A stretch of DNA of 59,625 bases, from positions 1-59,625 of the forward strand of contig NZ_JAJUHW010000015.1 of NCBI RefSeq assembly GCF_029265695.1, read 5' to 3'. Made by a program: the position numbers and the translations under genes. The DNA is from Gracilinema caldarium. Lineage in GTDB: Bacteria > Spirochaetota > Spirochaetia > Treponematales > Breznakiellaceae. The notes beneath the pieces are model-generated. The model had not been told where the DNA came from, searched no databases, and saw only the letters and a list, made by a program, of their open reading frames with translations. Positions 51,757 through 59,625 of the stretch are shown here, one piece after another. Each line of letters starts with the position of its first letter. Position 1 is the first letter of the stretch.

Positions 51757-52938
51757 ATGGAATATTTTGATGTGGTTGTCATCGGCGGCGGTGGGACCGG
51801 TGCTGCAACAGCCTATGACCTTGCCCTGCGAGGCTTATCGGTACTGCTTTTTGAACGGGGAGAATTAACATCAGGAACCACGGGCCGGCATCATGGCCAA
51901 CTGCACAGCGGCGCTCGCTATGCGCTGGGGGATCCCCATATTGCCCAGGAATGTATGGCAGAAACCCGCATCCTGCGCCGTATTGCTCCCGATGCTATTG
52001 AGTATAATCAGGGTATTTTCTTAGCCATAGATGATGAAGATGCAGCTCTTACCAACAATTTTATCGCAGCCTGCCGAGAAGCGGATATTCCAGCCACAGA
52101 AATTCCTATTCATCGGGCTCTGGAACTTGAACGGAGAATTAATCCAGCGGCAAAACGGGCTGTCCTGGTTCCCGATGGAACTATCGATGCTTACCGTCTT
52201 GCAATGCGCTTTTTTTCATCCGCGGTGGCTAGGGGTGCGGTCATACGGAATTTTACCGAAGTGATAGACATTGAGCAGTCAGACGGATCCGTTCAGGGCG
52301 TTCGTGTCAGGCAGCTCAGAACCGGTGTTGAACAGCGCTATGCGTGCCGGGCAATTGTCAATGCTGCAGGCCCCTGGGCGGATAAGGTTGCCGCCTTAGC
52401 CCAGCAGGATGTGCCCCTTATCGCCGCCGCAGGTACCATGGTTGCCGTGGAAGGACGGCTCACCAATATGGTAATCTCCCGGCTGCGGCGCCCTGGAGAC
52501 GGTGACATCATTGTTCCCCAGCGGCGGCTTTCTATAATAGGGTCCACCCTGCGGAAGGTGGACAATCCTGATGGCCTACAGCCCGAAGCGGAAGAAATTG
52601 CCTTTTTACTCGCCTGTGCGGATGAGCTTATACCCGATTTTTCTAAACAGCCTTACCGTGCTGCGTGGACCGCGGCCCGGCCCTTAGCAGGAAAACCAGA
52701 AGCTGGTCAAAGCAGTGCAAATGGCCGGGAAATGAGCCGGGATATTTCTGTTATTGACCACGGTAAAACAGGTTCCCTCAAAGGCTTTTTTTCTATCCTG
52801 GGCGGCAAGGCTACGACCCTCCGAATTATGGGTGAGTTAGTTTCCGATCAGGTAGCCCAATATCTCAGCATCGATGAGCCCAGTAGAACTGCCTTATTCG
52901 AATTATATCCCTACGACTACTATTGGAGACTTTCATGA
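51757..52938 (+). CDS. glpA: GlpA-like FAD-dependent glycerol-3-phosphate dehydrogenase
   Basis: 393 residues. The FAD motif is VVVIGGGGTGAATAYDLALR. The next conserved block, ELTSGTTGRHHGQLHSGARY, is the anaerobic GlpA signature, followed by NQGIFLAIDDED, VPDGTIDAYRLAMRF and SILGGKATTLRIMGE. It resembles the first two-thirds of E. coli GlpA but lacks the C-terminal extension. It would oxidise glycerol-3-phosphate to dihydroxyacetone phosphate. No glpB or glpC follows; instead an SdhB-like iron-sulfur protein overlaps by 4 bp. An alternative would be a related 2-hydroxyacid oxidase, but the motifs favour GlpA. Confidence 0.85.
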   Translation: MEYFDVVVIGGGGTGAATAYDLALRGLSVLLFERGELTSGTTGRHHGQLHSGARYALGDPHIAQECMAETRILRRIAPDAIEYNQGIFLAIDDEDAALTNNFIAACREADIPATEIPIHRALELERRINPAAKRAVLVPDGTIDAYRLAMRFFSSAVARGAVIRNFTEVIDIEQSDGSVQGVRVRQLRTGVEQRYACRAIVNAAGPWADKVAALAQQDVPLIAAAGTMVAVEGRLTNMVISRLRRPGDGDIIVPQRRLSIIGSTLRKVDNPDGLQPEAEEIAFLLACADELIPDFSKQPYRAAWTAARPLAGKPEAGQSSANGREMSRDISVIDHGKTGSLKGFFSILGGKATTLRIMGELVSDQVAQYLSIDEPSRTALFELYPYDYYWRLS

Positions 52939-53669
52939 AACAGTCCCTCAGGATTAAACGGGGCAGCGAAACCGATGCCCTGTATTACGTTTATGAAGTA
53001 GATTTACCCGCCGGTTCAACGATTCTTGATGCATTGGAATATATCCGTACCGGTTCTGTTCCTGATCTTATGTACCGCCATTCCTGTCATCATGGCTCCT
53101 GTGGTACCTGTACGGTTCGTATTAACGGCAAAGAATGCCTAGCCTGCCTCACCAAACTCGAAGATTTTGCTGGTACGGTCCCCACTATCGAGCCCCTGGC
53201 AGCCTTTACTGTCGAGAAAGACCTGGTCGTAGATCCGGGCCCCCTTTTTCGGCGACTGCCTAAGGATGCGATAAAACTGAGGGCGAGCGAATGGTCCGGA
53301 GGCTCCATTACCCGCGATCCCATTTCCGATGCAAACCAAGCCAGACCAGGCGGCATTGACCATTTTGTACGATTCGAAGATTGCATCGAATGCGGGGCCT
53401 GTGTCTCTGCATGTCCGGTTACCAGGAAAACATGGACCGATGAATCCATCAATATAAATGCCTTTATGGGACCTGCAGCCCTCGCCGCTATTAATCGGGA
53501 AGCGGAAAACTGTCCAGAAAGAAAAAAAGAAATGCTTACCCTTGCGGGCCAGCCAAATGGGGTTGGGGCTTGTGAAAAGCATTTTGAATGCTCACGGGTG
53601 TGCCCGCGGATGGTATATCCGGGGAAGCATATTGAACAGCTTAGAAAACTAATCTCTTTTGGTGGATGA
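52935..53669 (+). CDS. SdhB/FrdB-like iron-sulfur subunit
   Basis: 244 residues. The N-terminal plant-type ferredoxin domain has CHHGSCGTCTVRINGKECLAC for a [2Fe-2S] cluster. The C-terminal domain has CIECGACVSACP for [4Fe-4S] and CEKHFECSRVCPRMVYPGKH for [3Fe-4S], the complete succinate dehydrogenase iron-sulfur set. No membrane anchor or fumarate reductase flavoprotein lies nearby. The ATGA overlap with the GlpA-like gene shows co-translation, so it most likely carries electrons from that flavoprotein to quinone. The 3' end overlaps the convergent gene by 21 bp. Confidence 0.92.
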   Translation: MKQSLRIKRGSETDALYYVYEVDLPAGSTILDALEYIRTGSVPDLMYRHSCHHGSCGTCTVRINGKECLACLTKLEDFAGTVPTIEPLAAFTVEKDLVVDPGPLFRRLPKDAIKLRASEWSGGSITRDPISDANQARPGGIDHFVRFEDCIECGACVSACPVTRKTWTDESININAFMGPAALAAINREAENCPERKKEMLTLAGQPNGVGACEKHFECSRVCPRMVYPGKHIEQLRKLISFGG

Positions 53670-56321
53670 CAGCACCGAATCTATCAGGTTACGCAGATCG
53701 GGATTGAGATTTTTTGTGTTTTTCCCGGCTTCCTGGTACACGGTTGTTGAGATATATAAAAGTCCGTTATCGTCCTCTATGACCGCTGTTTCATCCAGGT
53801 TGATGAGTTCCTCCACCTCCTGGATCTCTTCTGGCTCTTCTTCGGCTACTTCTTCGAGCGCAGCAGGTTCTGAATCTGCTCCCTGACCAAAAGGCTTATA
53901 CATGATGATTTGTGTAGAGCTGGGGCGTATTGTTTCCAGTTCTGCCTCCTCTGCTTTTTCTGAATCCGTGTCTGCAGGTATTTCTTCAAGTTCCGCTAAA
54001 ACTTCTATGTCGGACATATCCTGTGGGTTTTCTTCGGCCCCTTCTGGAATCGCTGTTAATTCTTCTTGGTCTTGCAGACCAGTTTCTAAACCGGGCTCAC
54101 TATCACGTTTTAGCTGGGAAAGCAGCGTCTCGAAGGGGGACACGATTTCAAAGTTCATTTCGGTGAGGCCTGCTCCCGATGATTCTGCCGTTTCCGGGAA
54201 TGGAGAGAATTCGATCTCCCGAGCAATTTGGTCAATGAGGGCTTCCGTATCCACTGGTTTTGCTTTTGGTGTTTCTTCGTTTTCTGGTGCTTTTTGATCC
54301 GCTTCCTCTAACTCAGCTTCCTCCAATTCTCCCTCTTCGGTAGCTGGCTCTAACTCTTCCAATTCGCTAGTACTCTTTCGGTCAAGAATAGCCAGCACGG
54401 AGGCTTCATCGCTGTCGACCAGTTCCAGCCCGCTGGTTTCTATGATAGTGGGGATATCGTCTTCTCCGAATACAATACGTATATTTGAGTTTCTCTGATA
54501 CTTTTTAATATCTTCTAGCCCCGGGATAATTTCTGCTTCTTCCAATTCGGCCGGCTCTGCTTCGAGTACTTCTTCTGCCTCAGCGACTTCTTCCAAGGCC
54601 TCTACTTCTTCCGCCTCAGGCACTTCTTCCAGAGCTTCTACCTCTTCTGCCGCGGCCACTTCTTCTGCCTCAGCGACTTCTTCCAAGGCCTCTACTTCTT
54701 CCGCCTCAGGCACTTCTTCTGCCTCAGCGACTTCTTCCAAGGCCTCTACTTCTTCCGCCTCGGTGGTCTCTTCCAGAGCTTCTACCTCTTCTAGCTCGCT
54801 GAGCTCCTCCTCTTCAGTTGCCTCTGTCGCTTCGGCTGCGGTGGTTCCCGCGGCTGCCGCGGTTCCCGCGGCTTTAGTAGCAGCTGCCGTTTTTTGAGCC
54901 GCGGCTGTTGCTGCAACGCCTTTGGAAACAGCAGCGCCAGGAGCGCCGGCAGTCCCAGCAGCGCCAGGATCGCCGGCAGCTGCGGCTGTTCTAGCGGCCC
55001 CTGCGGTCCCTGCGGCCCCTGCGGTCCCCGCAGCTGCATTGCCCGCCGGCAGGGCACTCACGGTGGAAAGCACCCGGTTTAACAGTTCCTGGAGTTTGCT
55101 TTCATCAAAGGTCGCGGTAACCTGGCTCGGGACTTTCCCTCCAAGAAGTGCAATGATTTCGTCCCAGGACTTATCGATAAGGTTATCGATATCCTGTTCA
55201 AGTTTTTTCTTAGGTTTCCGGCCAAGCCCCCGTTTTAGTTCCTTTTTAACCGCCTCCCGGCGTTGTTCCATTTCCCGAGCCCAGCGGTTCCAGTCAATAG
55301 CTTCCTTTTTTTCATAGTATTCTTCTAGCAGCGAGATTTGGAGCCGCTTTAACCGTTCTCGCACAACGGTGGTAGTATCCTGTTCCAGGTTAAAGAAGAG
55401 GAAGATGATTAAAAAAGATGTGAGGAAAAAGCTTGCCAGGAGTATGATCTTCATGGCAAAGGGGAATACAAAGAGACGGTCATCTAAAAGCCGCCCCACA
55501 ATGAGGCCCGAATCGGTTCGTACCGACAGGAGGGCAAAGCGGCTGCCGTTGTCGCTTGAAAGGGAAACCGGTCCCAGAATACCCTCTTTCCAGCTCGAAC
55601 CGATGGTGCTGATCAATACGGTTTTTCCGCTCCGGGGCAGATCGGTAACAAAGCCCAGCGGGTCCGCAACGAGGCTGACTTCTTCGCCGATACGGAGCCG
55701 GCCTTCGCGAATCATCCGTTCTGTAACGGACCGGACAGAAAGGCTGTAAACCGCCGTACCCCGATAGACCGAAAAGGAGTCGTAGAAGGGGAAACAAAAA
55801 AGAAGCCGTTCCTGGTTTGCGTCTCCGATAATCCGGGGATTCTCCTTATCAGGTATATTGATGAGATCAAAAGGCGGGTCCTGGGGATTTTCTCCATAGT
55901 TTTTGTAAGCCAAGGACGTAGCATCCTGCCTCAGGATGTCCTCTTTCAGGGTAGAAAAATGAATCCGTTTGCCCCCCGCATCGATAAACCGAATCCATTG
56001 GAGGCCCCCTATGCTTTCAAGCAGCAATCCCGTGGCTTTGCTCCGTTCAAAAATGTCTTCCGCAGATTGATTCGGCAGAAAACTCCGCTGCACCGCCGGT
56101 TCTGTTAAAATTTGAGAAAAACGCCCCTGAACTTCTTTAATATAGGCATCTACAAGGCTTGCATCGGTAGTAATTTCATGCAGAGCCTGCTTAGTAATAG
56201 AAGGATTATAAAAACGCGCCTCTATCAGGTCAAAAAGGCCAGTAAAGGCCAGGACCGAAAAGGCCGCAAAGAGGAGTACAGAAATGAGTAGGCTGACGGA
56301 TACCTTGTGCGAAGCCGTCAT
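53649..56321 (-). CDS. Large membrane sensor-like protein with Ala- and Glu-rich repeats
   Basis: About 890 residues, start ATG 56321 with GGGAG 8 bp upstream. Helix 1 (SLLISVLLFAAFSVLAFTGL) and helix 2 (about residues 288-315) enclose an extracytoplasmic domain of roughly 255 residues, which recalls ligand-binding sensor domains. The cytoplasmic part has a basic helical region (REAVKKELKRGLGRKPKKKL). A low-complexity Ala/Gly/Thr stretch (about 424-495) and a Glu-rich stretch (about 500-600) with EEVEALEEV repeats follow, then more acidic sequence. No kinase or cyclase domain is present. I do not recognise a family; a scaffold or signalling adaptor is possible. The longer frame to 56429 overlaps the hflX region. 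Confidence 0.75.
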   Translation of the reverse strand: MTASHKVSVSLLISVLLFAAFSVLAFTGLFDLIEARFYNPSITKQALHEITTDASLVDAYIKEVQGRFSQILTEPAVQRSFLPNQSAEDIFERSKATGLLLESIGGLQWIRFIDAGGKRIHFSTLKEDILRQDATSLAYKNYGENPQDPPFDLINIPDKENPRIIGDANQERLLFCFPFYDSFSVYRGTAVYSLSVRSVTERMIREGRLRIGEEVSLVADPLGFVTDLPRSGKTVLISTIGSSWKEGILGPVSLSSDNGSRFALLSVRTDSGLIVGRLLDDRLFVFPFAMKIILLASFFLTSFLIIFLFFNLEQDTTTVVRERLKRLQISLLEEYYEKKEAIDWNRWAREMEQRREAVKKELKRGLGRKPKKKLEQDIDNLIDKSWDEIIALLGGKVPSQVTATFDESKLQELLNRVLSTVSALPAGNAAAGTAGAAGTAGAARTAAAAGDPGAAGTAGAPGAAVSKGVAATAAAQKTAAATKAAGTAAAAGTTAAEATEATEEEELSELEEVEALEETTEAEEVEALEEVAEAEEVPEAEEVEALEEVAEAEEVAAAEEVEALEEVPEAEEVEALEEVAEAEEVLEAEPAELEEAEIIPGLEDIKKYQRNSNIRIVFGEDDIPTIIETSGLELVDSDEASVLAILDRKSTSELEELEPATEEGELEEAELEEADQKAPENEETPKAKPVDTEALIDQIAREIEFSPFPETAESSGAGLTEMNFEIVSPFETLLSQLKRDSEPGLETGLQDQEELTAIPEGAEENPQDMSDIEVLAELEEIPADTDSEKAEEAELETIRPSSTQIIMYKPFGQGADSEPAALEEVAEEEPEEIQEVEELINLDETAVIEDDNGLLYISTTVYQEAGKNTKNLNPDLRNLIDSVLSSTKRD
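54571..54761 (-). repeat. Direct repeats encoding EEV-rich segments
   Basis: A 59-bp perfect direct repeat occurs at 54571-54629 and 54661-54719 (90-bp period, 30 residues). A third, shorter copy matches at 54715-54761 (47 bp). The encoded segments are variants of EEVEALEEVAEAEEV. Such in-frame repeats expand or shrink readily. Confidence 0.85.
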
Positions 56322-56409
56322 TATATTTGCTCCCGCATGGTTATACTTTTTGTTTATCGGCGAAACTGTATCATCAATATAGAGATTATTGTGCTCCTGT
56401 GCAATAAAT

Positions 56410-56428
56410 TGGGTCATGCTGTGACCCA
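56410..56428. promoter_or_regulatory. Palindrome between the repeat protein gene and hflX
   Basis: TGGGTCA (56410-56416) and TGACCCA (56422-56428), 5 bp apart, perfect. It lies in the divergent region between the two preferred starts (56321 and 56473) and could be an operator for either gene. Confidence 0.4.
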
Positions 56429-56472
56429 TGCCCTTGACGCTTTCTCACGCACCTGCGCATACTGATTTTCCT

Positions 56473-57756
56473 ATGCAGGAACTTGTAAATGTAGAACCGG
56501 AGCCTCAGCGGGCCTTTTTAATAGGAATTCGGGACGGCTCCATGGATGAAGCGGAAGCCCAGTCTCTGGTGCGAGAATTGGCGGGCCTTGCAGAAACCCT
56601 GGGTGTCCAGATTGTGGACCAAACCACGGTAAAAATTCGCGAAAAGCACCCCAAATATGGCATGGGCCTCGGGAAGGCGGAAGAAATTGCCGAACGAGCC
56701 AAGGAGCTTGAGGTAGACTGCCTTATTTTTGACCAGGATATAAGTCCCTCACAACAGCGAAACTGGGAAGAACTCTCAGGGGTAAGCGCCATAGACCGGC
56801 AGGAACTCATCATCCAAATTTTTGCAAGCCGTGCCCGCACCCGGGAAGCGGAACTGCAGATAGAACTTGCCCAGCTTAAGCATTCATTGCCCCGGCTCAC
56901 CCATAAATACATCGACCTTTCCCGCCAGCGGGGCGGCCGTTACGGCACCAAGGGCGCCGGTGAAACCAAACTGGAACTGGACCGCCGCAGCATCCTGCGC
57001 CGTATTCATCAATTGGAAGAGGAAATAAAAGAGGTCCGCCAGCACCGGAGTACCCAGCGGAAAAAACGGGAAAAAATTCCCATACCGACCTGCGCTCTCG
57101 TGGGTTACACCAATGCGGGAAAATCGTCGCTACTCAATGCCATGACCAACGCGGAAGTGTTCGCGGAGGATAAACTCTTTGCGACTCTGGACCCCACCAC
57201 ACGGCGCTTGGAAATCGGCCGGGGCCAGCCCGTACTGCTAACCGACACGGTGGGCTTTATCAGACGCCTCCCCCACGATCTGGTAGACGCATTCCACGCC
57301 ACCTTGGAAGAAGCCTCCTTGGCCGATATTCTCATCATCGTGCTTGACGCAGCGGATCCTGATGTGGACCGCCACTACGATACGACCCTGGCTGTTTTAA
57401 AGGAGTTAGGCGCAGATGAAACCCCCAAAATCATTGTTCTTAACAAGATTGATAAGGTTTCATCCCCTGAGCGGCTAAAGAATCTTGAAAGGCAGTACAG
57501 CGACAGCGTGAGCATTTCCGCCCTGAACCGGACAGGACTCGACAACTTGGCCCGCCGCATCGACCTCCTCGTTTCAGGCGCCGCTTACCGCTTCCGCTTC
57601 CCCGTAAACCGCCACGACCTGGTCGCCCAGGTTCACCGTTCCGGGACCGTCCTGGCCGAGCACTACGGGGAAGACAGCATCGAAGTAGAGGCCCGACTCG
57701 GGGATCGTATGCTGGGTACCCTCCGAGAATGGCTGGTCGATCCTGCTAATCATTGA
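56473..57756 (+). CDS. hflX: GTPase HflX
   Basis: About 427 residues. The N-terminal HflX domain includes HPKYGMGLGKAEEIAERAKE and DQDISPSQQRNWEELSGVSA, then GAGETKLELDRRSILRRI. The G domain has G1 GYTNAGKSSLL, G3 DTVGFIRRLPHDLVDAFHAT and G4 NKID. HflX splits ribosomes and helps recovery from stress. The frame is open from 56428; I prefer ATG 56473 because the earlier part overlaps a palindrome and lacks similarity. Neither start has a good ribosome site. Its stop overlaps the -35 box of the HigBA promoter. Confidence 0.93.
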   Translation: MQELVNVEPEPQRAFLIGIRDGSMDEAEAQSLVRELAGLAETLGVQIVDQTTVKIREKHPKYGMGLGKAEEIAERAKELEVDCLIFDQDISPSQQRNWEELSGVSAIDRQELIIQIFASRARTREAELQIELAQLKHSLPRLTHKYIDLSRQRGGRYGTKGAGETKLELDRRSILRRIHQLEEEIKEVRQHRSTQRKKREKIPIPTCALVGYTNAGKSSLLNAMTNAEVFAEDKLFATLDPTTRRLEIGRGQPVLLTDTVGFIRRLPHDLVDAFHATLEEASLADILIIVLDAADPDVDRHYDTTLAVLKELGADETPKIIVLNKIDKVSSPERLKNLERQYSDSVSISALNRTGLDNLARRIDLLVSGAAYRFRFPVNRHDLVAQVHRSGTVLAEHYGEDSIEVEARLGDRMLGTLREWLVDPANH

Positions 57757-57782
57757 CAATACTATTGTAAAGTATTAGTATT
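57753..57782 (+). promoter_or_regulatory. HigBA promoter with inverted repeat
   Basis: TTGACA (57753-57758) spans the hflX stop. After 17 bp comes TAGTAT (57776-57781). The inverted repeat AATACTA (57758-57764) and TAGTATT (57776-57782) overlaps both boxes, as expected for a HigA autorepression operator. The toxin ATG is only 9 bp beyond the -10 box. Confidence 0.6.
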
Positions 57783-57789
57783 TGGATGT

Positions 57790-58071
57790 ATGATACAATC
57801 ATGGGCTAACGCAGAAACTGAGGAAATATGGAATGGTTTCTATGTTAGGAGTTTACCGCGGGATATACAAAGGATCGCTAAAAGAAAATTGATCCATATT
57901 CATGCTGCGAAGTTGATAGAAGATTTAAAGATACCTCCAGGAAATAGGTTAGAAAAACTTACTGGAAATAGAAAAGGTTATTGGAGCATTCGGATTAATG
58001 ATCAGTGGAGAATCTGTCTTAAATGGGATAATGGAAATGCATTTAATGTTGAAATTGTTGATTATCATTAA
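57790..58071 (+). CDS. higB: HigB-type toxin (RelE superfamily)
   Basis: 93 residues. The family landmarks are SLPRDIQRIAKRKLIHIHAA, then LKIPPGNRLEKLTGNRKGYW, and SIRINDQWRICLKWDNGNAF with VEIVDYH at the end. Such toxins are ribosome-dependent mRNA interferases. Toxin-first order and the HigA-type antitoxin 12 bp downstream make this a HigBA module. No Shine-Dalgarno precedes the ATG and the predicted leader is about 2 nt. AT-rich compared with hflX, which suggests acquisition by transfer. Confidence 0.92.
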   Translation: MIQSWANAETEEIWNGFYVRSLPRDIQRIAKRKLIHIHAAKLIEDLKIPPGNRLEKLTGNRKGYWSIRINDQWRICLKWDNGNAFNVEIVDYH

Positions 58072-58083
58072 GGAGGCTTAGAT

Positions 58084-58404
58084 ATGGATGACAGAATAGG
58101 TCCAATTCACCCTGGTGAAATACTTAAAGAAGATTTTCTTATACCAATGAATATAAGTGCATATAAATTAGCGAAAGAAACCTTTTTGGATCAGACTCGA
58201 ATCAGTGAAATCATTAGGGGTAAGAGATCTATAACAGTTGACACCGCATTAAGATTTGCAAAATATTTTGGAACAACACCTGAATTTTGGATTAATATTC
58301 AAACACAATATGATATGGAAAATAAAAAAGAAGAATTAGCTTCTGAATTAATAAAAATACACTCAGTTAATCTTGATAATCCTGGACACTTTCAAACAGC
58401 TTAA
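58084..58404 (+). CDS. higA: HigA-type antitoxin (XRE family)
   Basis: 106 residues. The start IGPIHPGEILKEDFLIPMNI is the HigA/VapI signature; the helix-turn-helix reads YKLAKETFLDQTRISEIIRG, followed by TVDTALRFAKYFGTTPEFWI. It neutralises HigB and represses the shared promoter. GGAGG precedes the ATG, unlike the toxin gene, which may help keep antitoxin in excess. AT-rich. Confidence 0.94.
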   Translation: MDDRIGPIHPGEILKEDFLIPMNISAYKLAKETFLDQTRISEIIRGKRSITVDTALRFAKYFGTTPEFWINIQTQYDMENKKEELASELIKIHSVNLDNPGHFQTA

Positions 58405-58463
58405 GTAAAACTGTAAAATCTAAAAATGTTCTGTAATCTATATTGATGAATAGCCGCCAGGTA

Positions 58464-59423
58464 CTAGCGCATTAAAAAACGCGGGTTGACCGTTACGCCG
58501 TTTTTGAATACTGAAAAATGCAGGTGGCTTCCGGTGCTGAGGCCCGTGCTTCCCACGTCGCCGATCCGGTCGCCGGTGTTGACCGCGGCCCCCGCCTTAA
58601 CCCGAATCACATCCAAATGGGCATACAGGGTCTTGTATCCCCCATGATGGACAATAATGATATAGTTCCCCGAATTGGTATCGTACCCTGTATCCACGAC
58701 CCTGCCGTACATGGCCGCCCGTACCGGGGTCCCCTGCGGGGCCGCAATATCAAGCCCTGAATGGAACTGCCGGGCTCCGGTAAAGGGGCTGATCCGGTAG
58801 CCATAACCGGAACTTACATAGCCACGCACCGGCCAGCTAAAGAGGTCTCCGTTAATTTCCTGCACATCAATCTGGTTCATCCGGGCGCCGGGTAAAAAGA
58901 GTTTGGCCCCTGCAAGGATCGTTTCATCGGCAAGATTGTTTACTTGTTTGACTATCTCTGAGTCTACCGAATATTTTTCCGAAATGGCAGTCAGGCTGTC
59001 CCCGAATTTGACCGTATAAAGGATGCCGTCCTGGTTTGGTATTTTGATGTACTGGCCGATCTGGATAAGCCGTGAGTTCTTAATATTGTTAAAGGAAAGG
59101 AGCGTATCCTGGTTGAGCCCAAAACGTTTTGCGATTTCGCCGATTGTATCGCCTTTTTCTACCTTATAGGTCGTATAGAACAACTCCATGGGCCGGGAAA
59201 AATCTGCCGGTTCAGATACCCCGTCCTGGACAAACCGGGCCCTGTCCGGGTTTCGTTCGGCGCTGCCGGTTCCCAGATAATCTGCGCCAGCTTCTTTGAA
59301 CTCTTCGGTGGTTTCTATGACAGTATTCCCTTCTGCAGGATGGGTTAAATGATATACAGGAAGCACAAGACTAGCGACAAAGGCGAGAATCAAAGCGGCG
59401 CTGCCGATACGGGAACTAGACAA
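58464..59423 (-). CDS. LysM-containing M23 peptidase
   Basis: About 319 residues. An N-terminal anchor or signal (AALILAFVASLVLPVYHL) is followed by two LysM domains (YKVEKGDTIGEIAKRFGLNQ and YTVKFGDSLTAISEKYSVDS) and a C-terminal LytM/M23 domain. Metal ligands are in HSGLD and HLHF, with YAHLD between. It cleaves peptidoglycan peptides or acts as an activator of amidases. The start is TTG at 59423, chosen because AGGAG lies 7 bp upstream; the frame opens at another TTG at 59441 that precedes this site. Confidence 0.92.
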   Translation of the reverse strand: MSSSRIGSAALILAFVASLVLPVYHLTHPAEGNTVIETTEEFKEAGADYLGTGSAERNPDRARFVQDGVSEPADFSRPMELFYTTYKVEKGDTIGEIAKRFGLNQDTLLSFNNIKNSRLIQIGQYIKIPNQDGILYTVKFGDSLTAISEKYSVDSEIVKQVNNLADETILAGAKLFLPGARMNQIDVQEINGDLFSWPVRGYVSSGYGYRISPFTGARQFHSGLDIAAPQGTPVRAAMYGRVVDTGYDTNSGNYIIIVHHGGYKTLYAHLDVIRVKAGAAVNTGDRIGDVGSTGLSTGSHLHFSVFKNGVTVNPRFLMR

Positions 59424-59625
59424 AACAAAACTCCTACACAAAGAAGTAAAATAGATATCAGATTATATATCGGCATGGGCAAATAGGCAATAAAGAACAA
59501 AACGTGACAAGCTGAGAACTATTTTAAAAAATTATTATAAGGGTATTTTTAAAATTTCATAAAAATTTTTCTTTACAAAACCGGTAAAGCGGATTTACAA
59601 TATTGCCTAAACCGGTACAGAAAAA
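59424..59625. other. AT-rich intergenic end of window
   Basis: About 200 bp, AT-rich, upstream of the M23 peptidase gene. I see no gene or convincing hairpin. It may hold the promoter of that gene and of a gene beyond the window edge. Confidence 0.5.

Noticed and set aside
54791-55317. Pro/Gln- and Ala-rich frames on both strands over the low-complexity segment
   Set aside because: They arise from the repetitive GCN/GGN content of the membrane protein gene; they have no start context or other features.

Overview
This window reads as a stretch of a spirochaete chromosome of the Treponema/Spirochaeta type, probably a saccharolytic and perhaps free-living or gut species. That assignment is inference. 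It rests on a signal peptide ending in FASGQQ on the sugar-binding protein, an orphan FliL-like protein, a large membrane adenylate cyclase beside a TPR lipoprotein, and a permease-pair/LolA-like/outer-membrane-protein cluster of a kind I associate with treponemes. Most genes have middling GC (about half). Exceptions are the AT-rich block at 4.9-11.0 kb, especially the Wzz-like gene, and the AT-rich toxin-antitoxin pair near 57.8 kb. I saw no rRNA, tRNA, CRISPR array, transposase or phage module.

Layout from left to right. 1-4.4 kb: htpG (minus, cut by the window edge) and a GH36 alpha-galactosidase. 4.4-11 kb: a secreted DUF2202 ferritin-like protein, then an envelope operon of two FtsX/LolE-type permeases, a LolA-like lipoprotein-sorting protein, an outer-membrane beta-barrel and a Wzz-like protein; no ATPase lies nearby. 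11-16.5 kb: a ferric-reductase-like membrane protein, then a MarR regulator with three operator-like palindromes over its promoter and a heterodimeric ABC exporter whose first gene has a one-base frameshift. 16.5-20 kb: two metallo-beta-lactamase-fold hydrolases, Mn-type superoxide dismutase and an atypical SDR protein.

20-28.3 kb is the most coherent metabolic unit: a soluble sensor kinase with a LacI-type sugar-binding domain, its NarL-type response regulator, a GH52 beta-xylosidase and a CUT1 sugar ABC transporter. It looks like a self-contained xylo-oligosaccharide sensing, uptake and hydrolysis locus. 28.4-32 kb: a TAXI-TRAP transporter (binding protein, DUF1850 protein, fused permease). 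32-33.4 kb: a NapH-like membrane ferredoxin, a 60-residue ferredoxin, and a locus where two long same-strand frames overlap. 33.5-37.2 kb: a TPR lipoprotein and an adenylate cyclase.

37.2-42.3 kb is a complete suf operon on the minus strand (DUF59-sufC-sufB-sufD-sufS-sufU) with a palindrome over its promoter. 42.4-46.5 kb: a flavodoxin-fold quinone reductase, rsmE, a putative zincin, a secreted protein of unknown function and a queuosine-precursor transporter. 46.5-51.7 kb: glycogen phosphorylase with a strong terminator, an ECF sigma/anti-sigma operon, a secreted protein of unknown function and the FliL-like protein. 51.7-59.6 kb: a GlpA-like dehydrogenase with an SdhB-like iron-sulfur partner, an 890-residue membrane protein with Ala/Gly- and Glu-rich repeats, hflX, a HigBA module and a LysM-M23 peptidase.

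Cross-cutting observations: several genes without a Shine-Dalgarno sequence have a promoter so close to the ATG that leaderless translation is possible; conserved enzymes carry short tandem-repeat insertions; and a permease loop and the beta-barrel of the same operon share a 14-residue motif.
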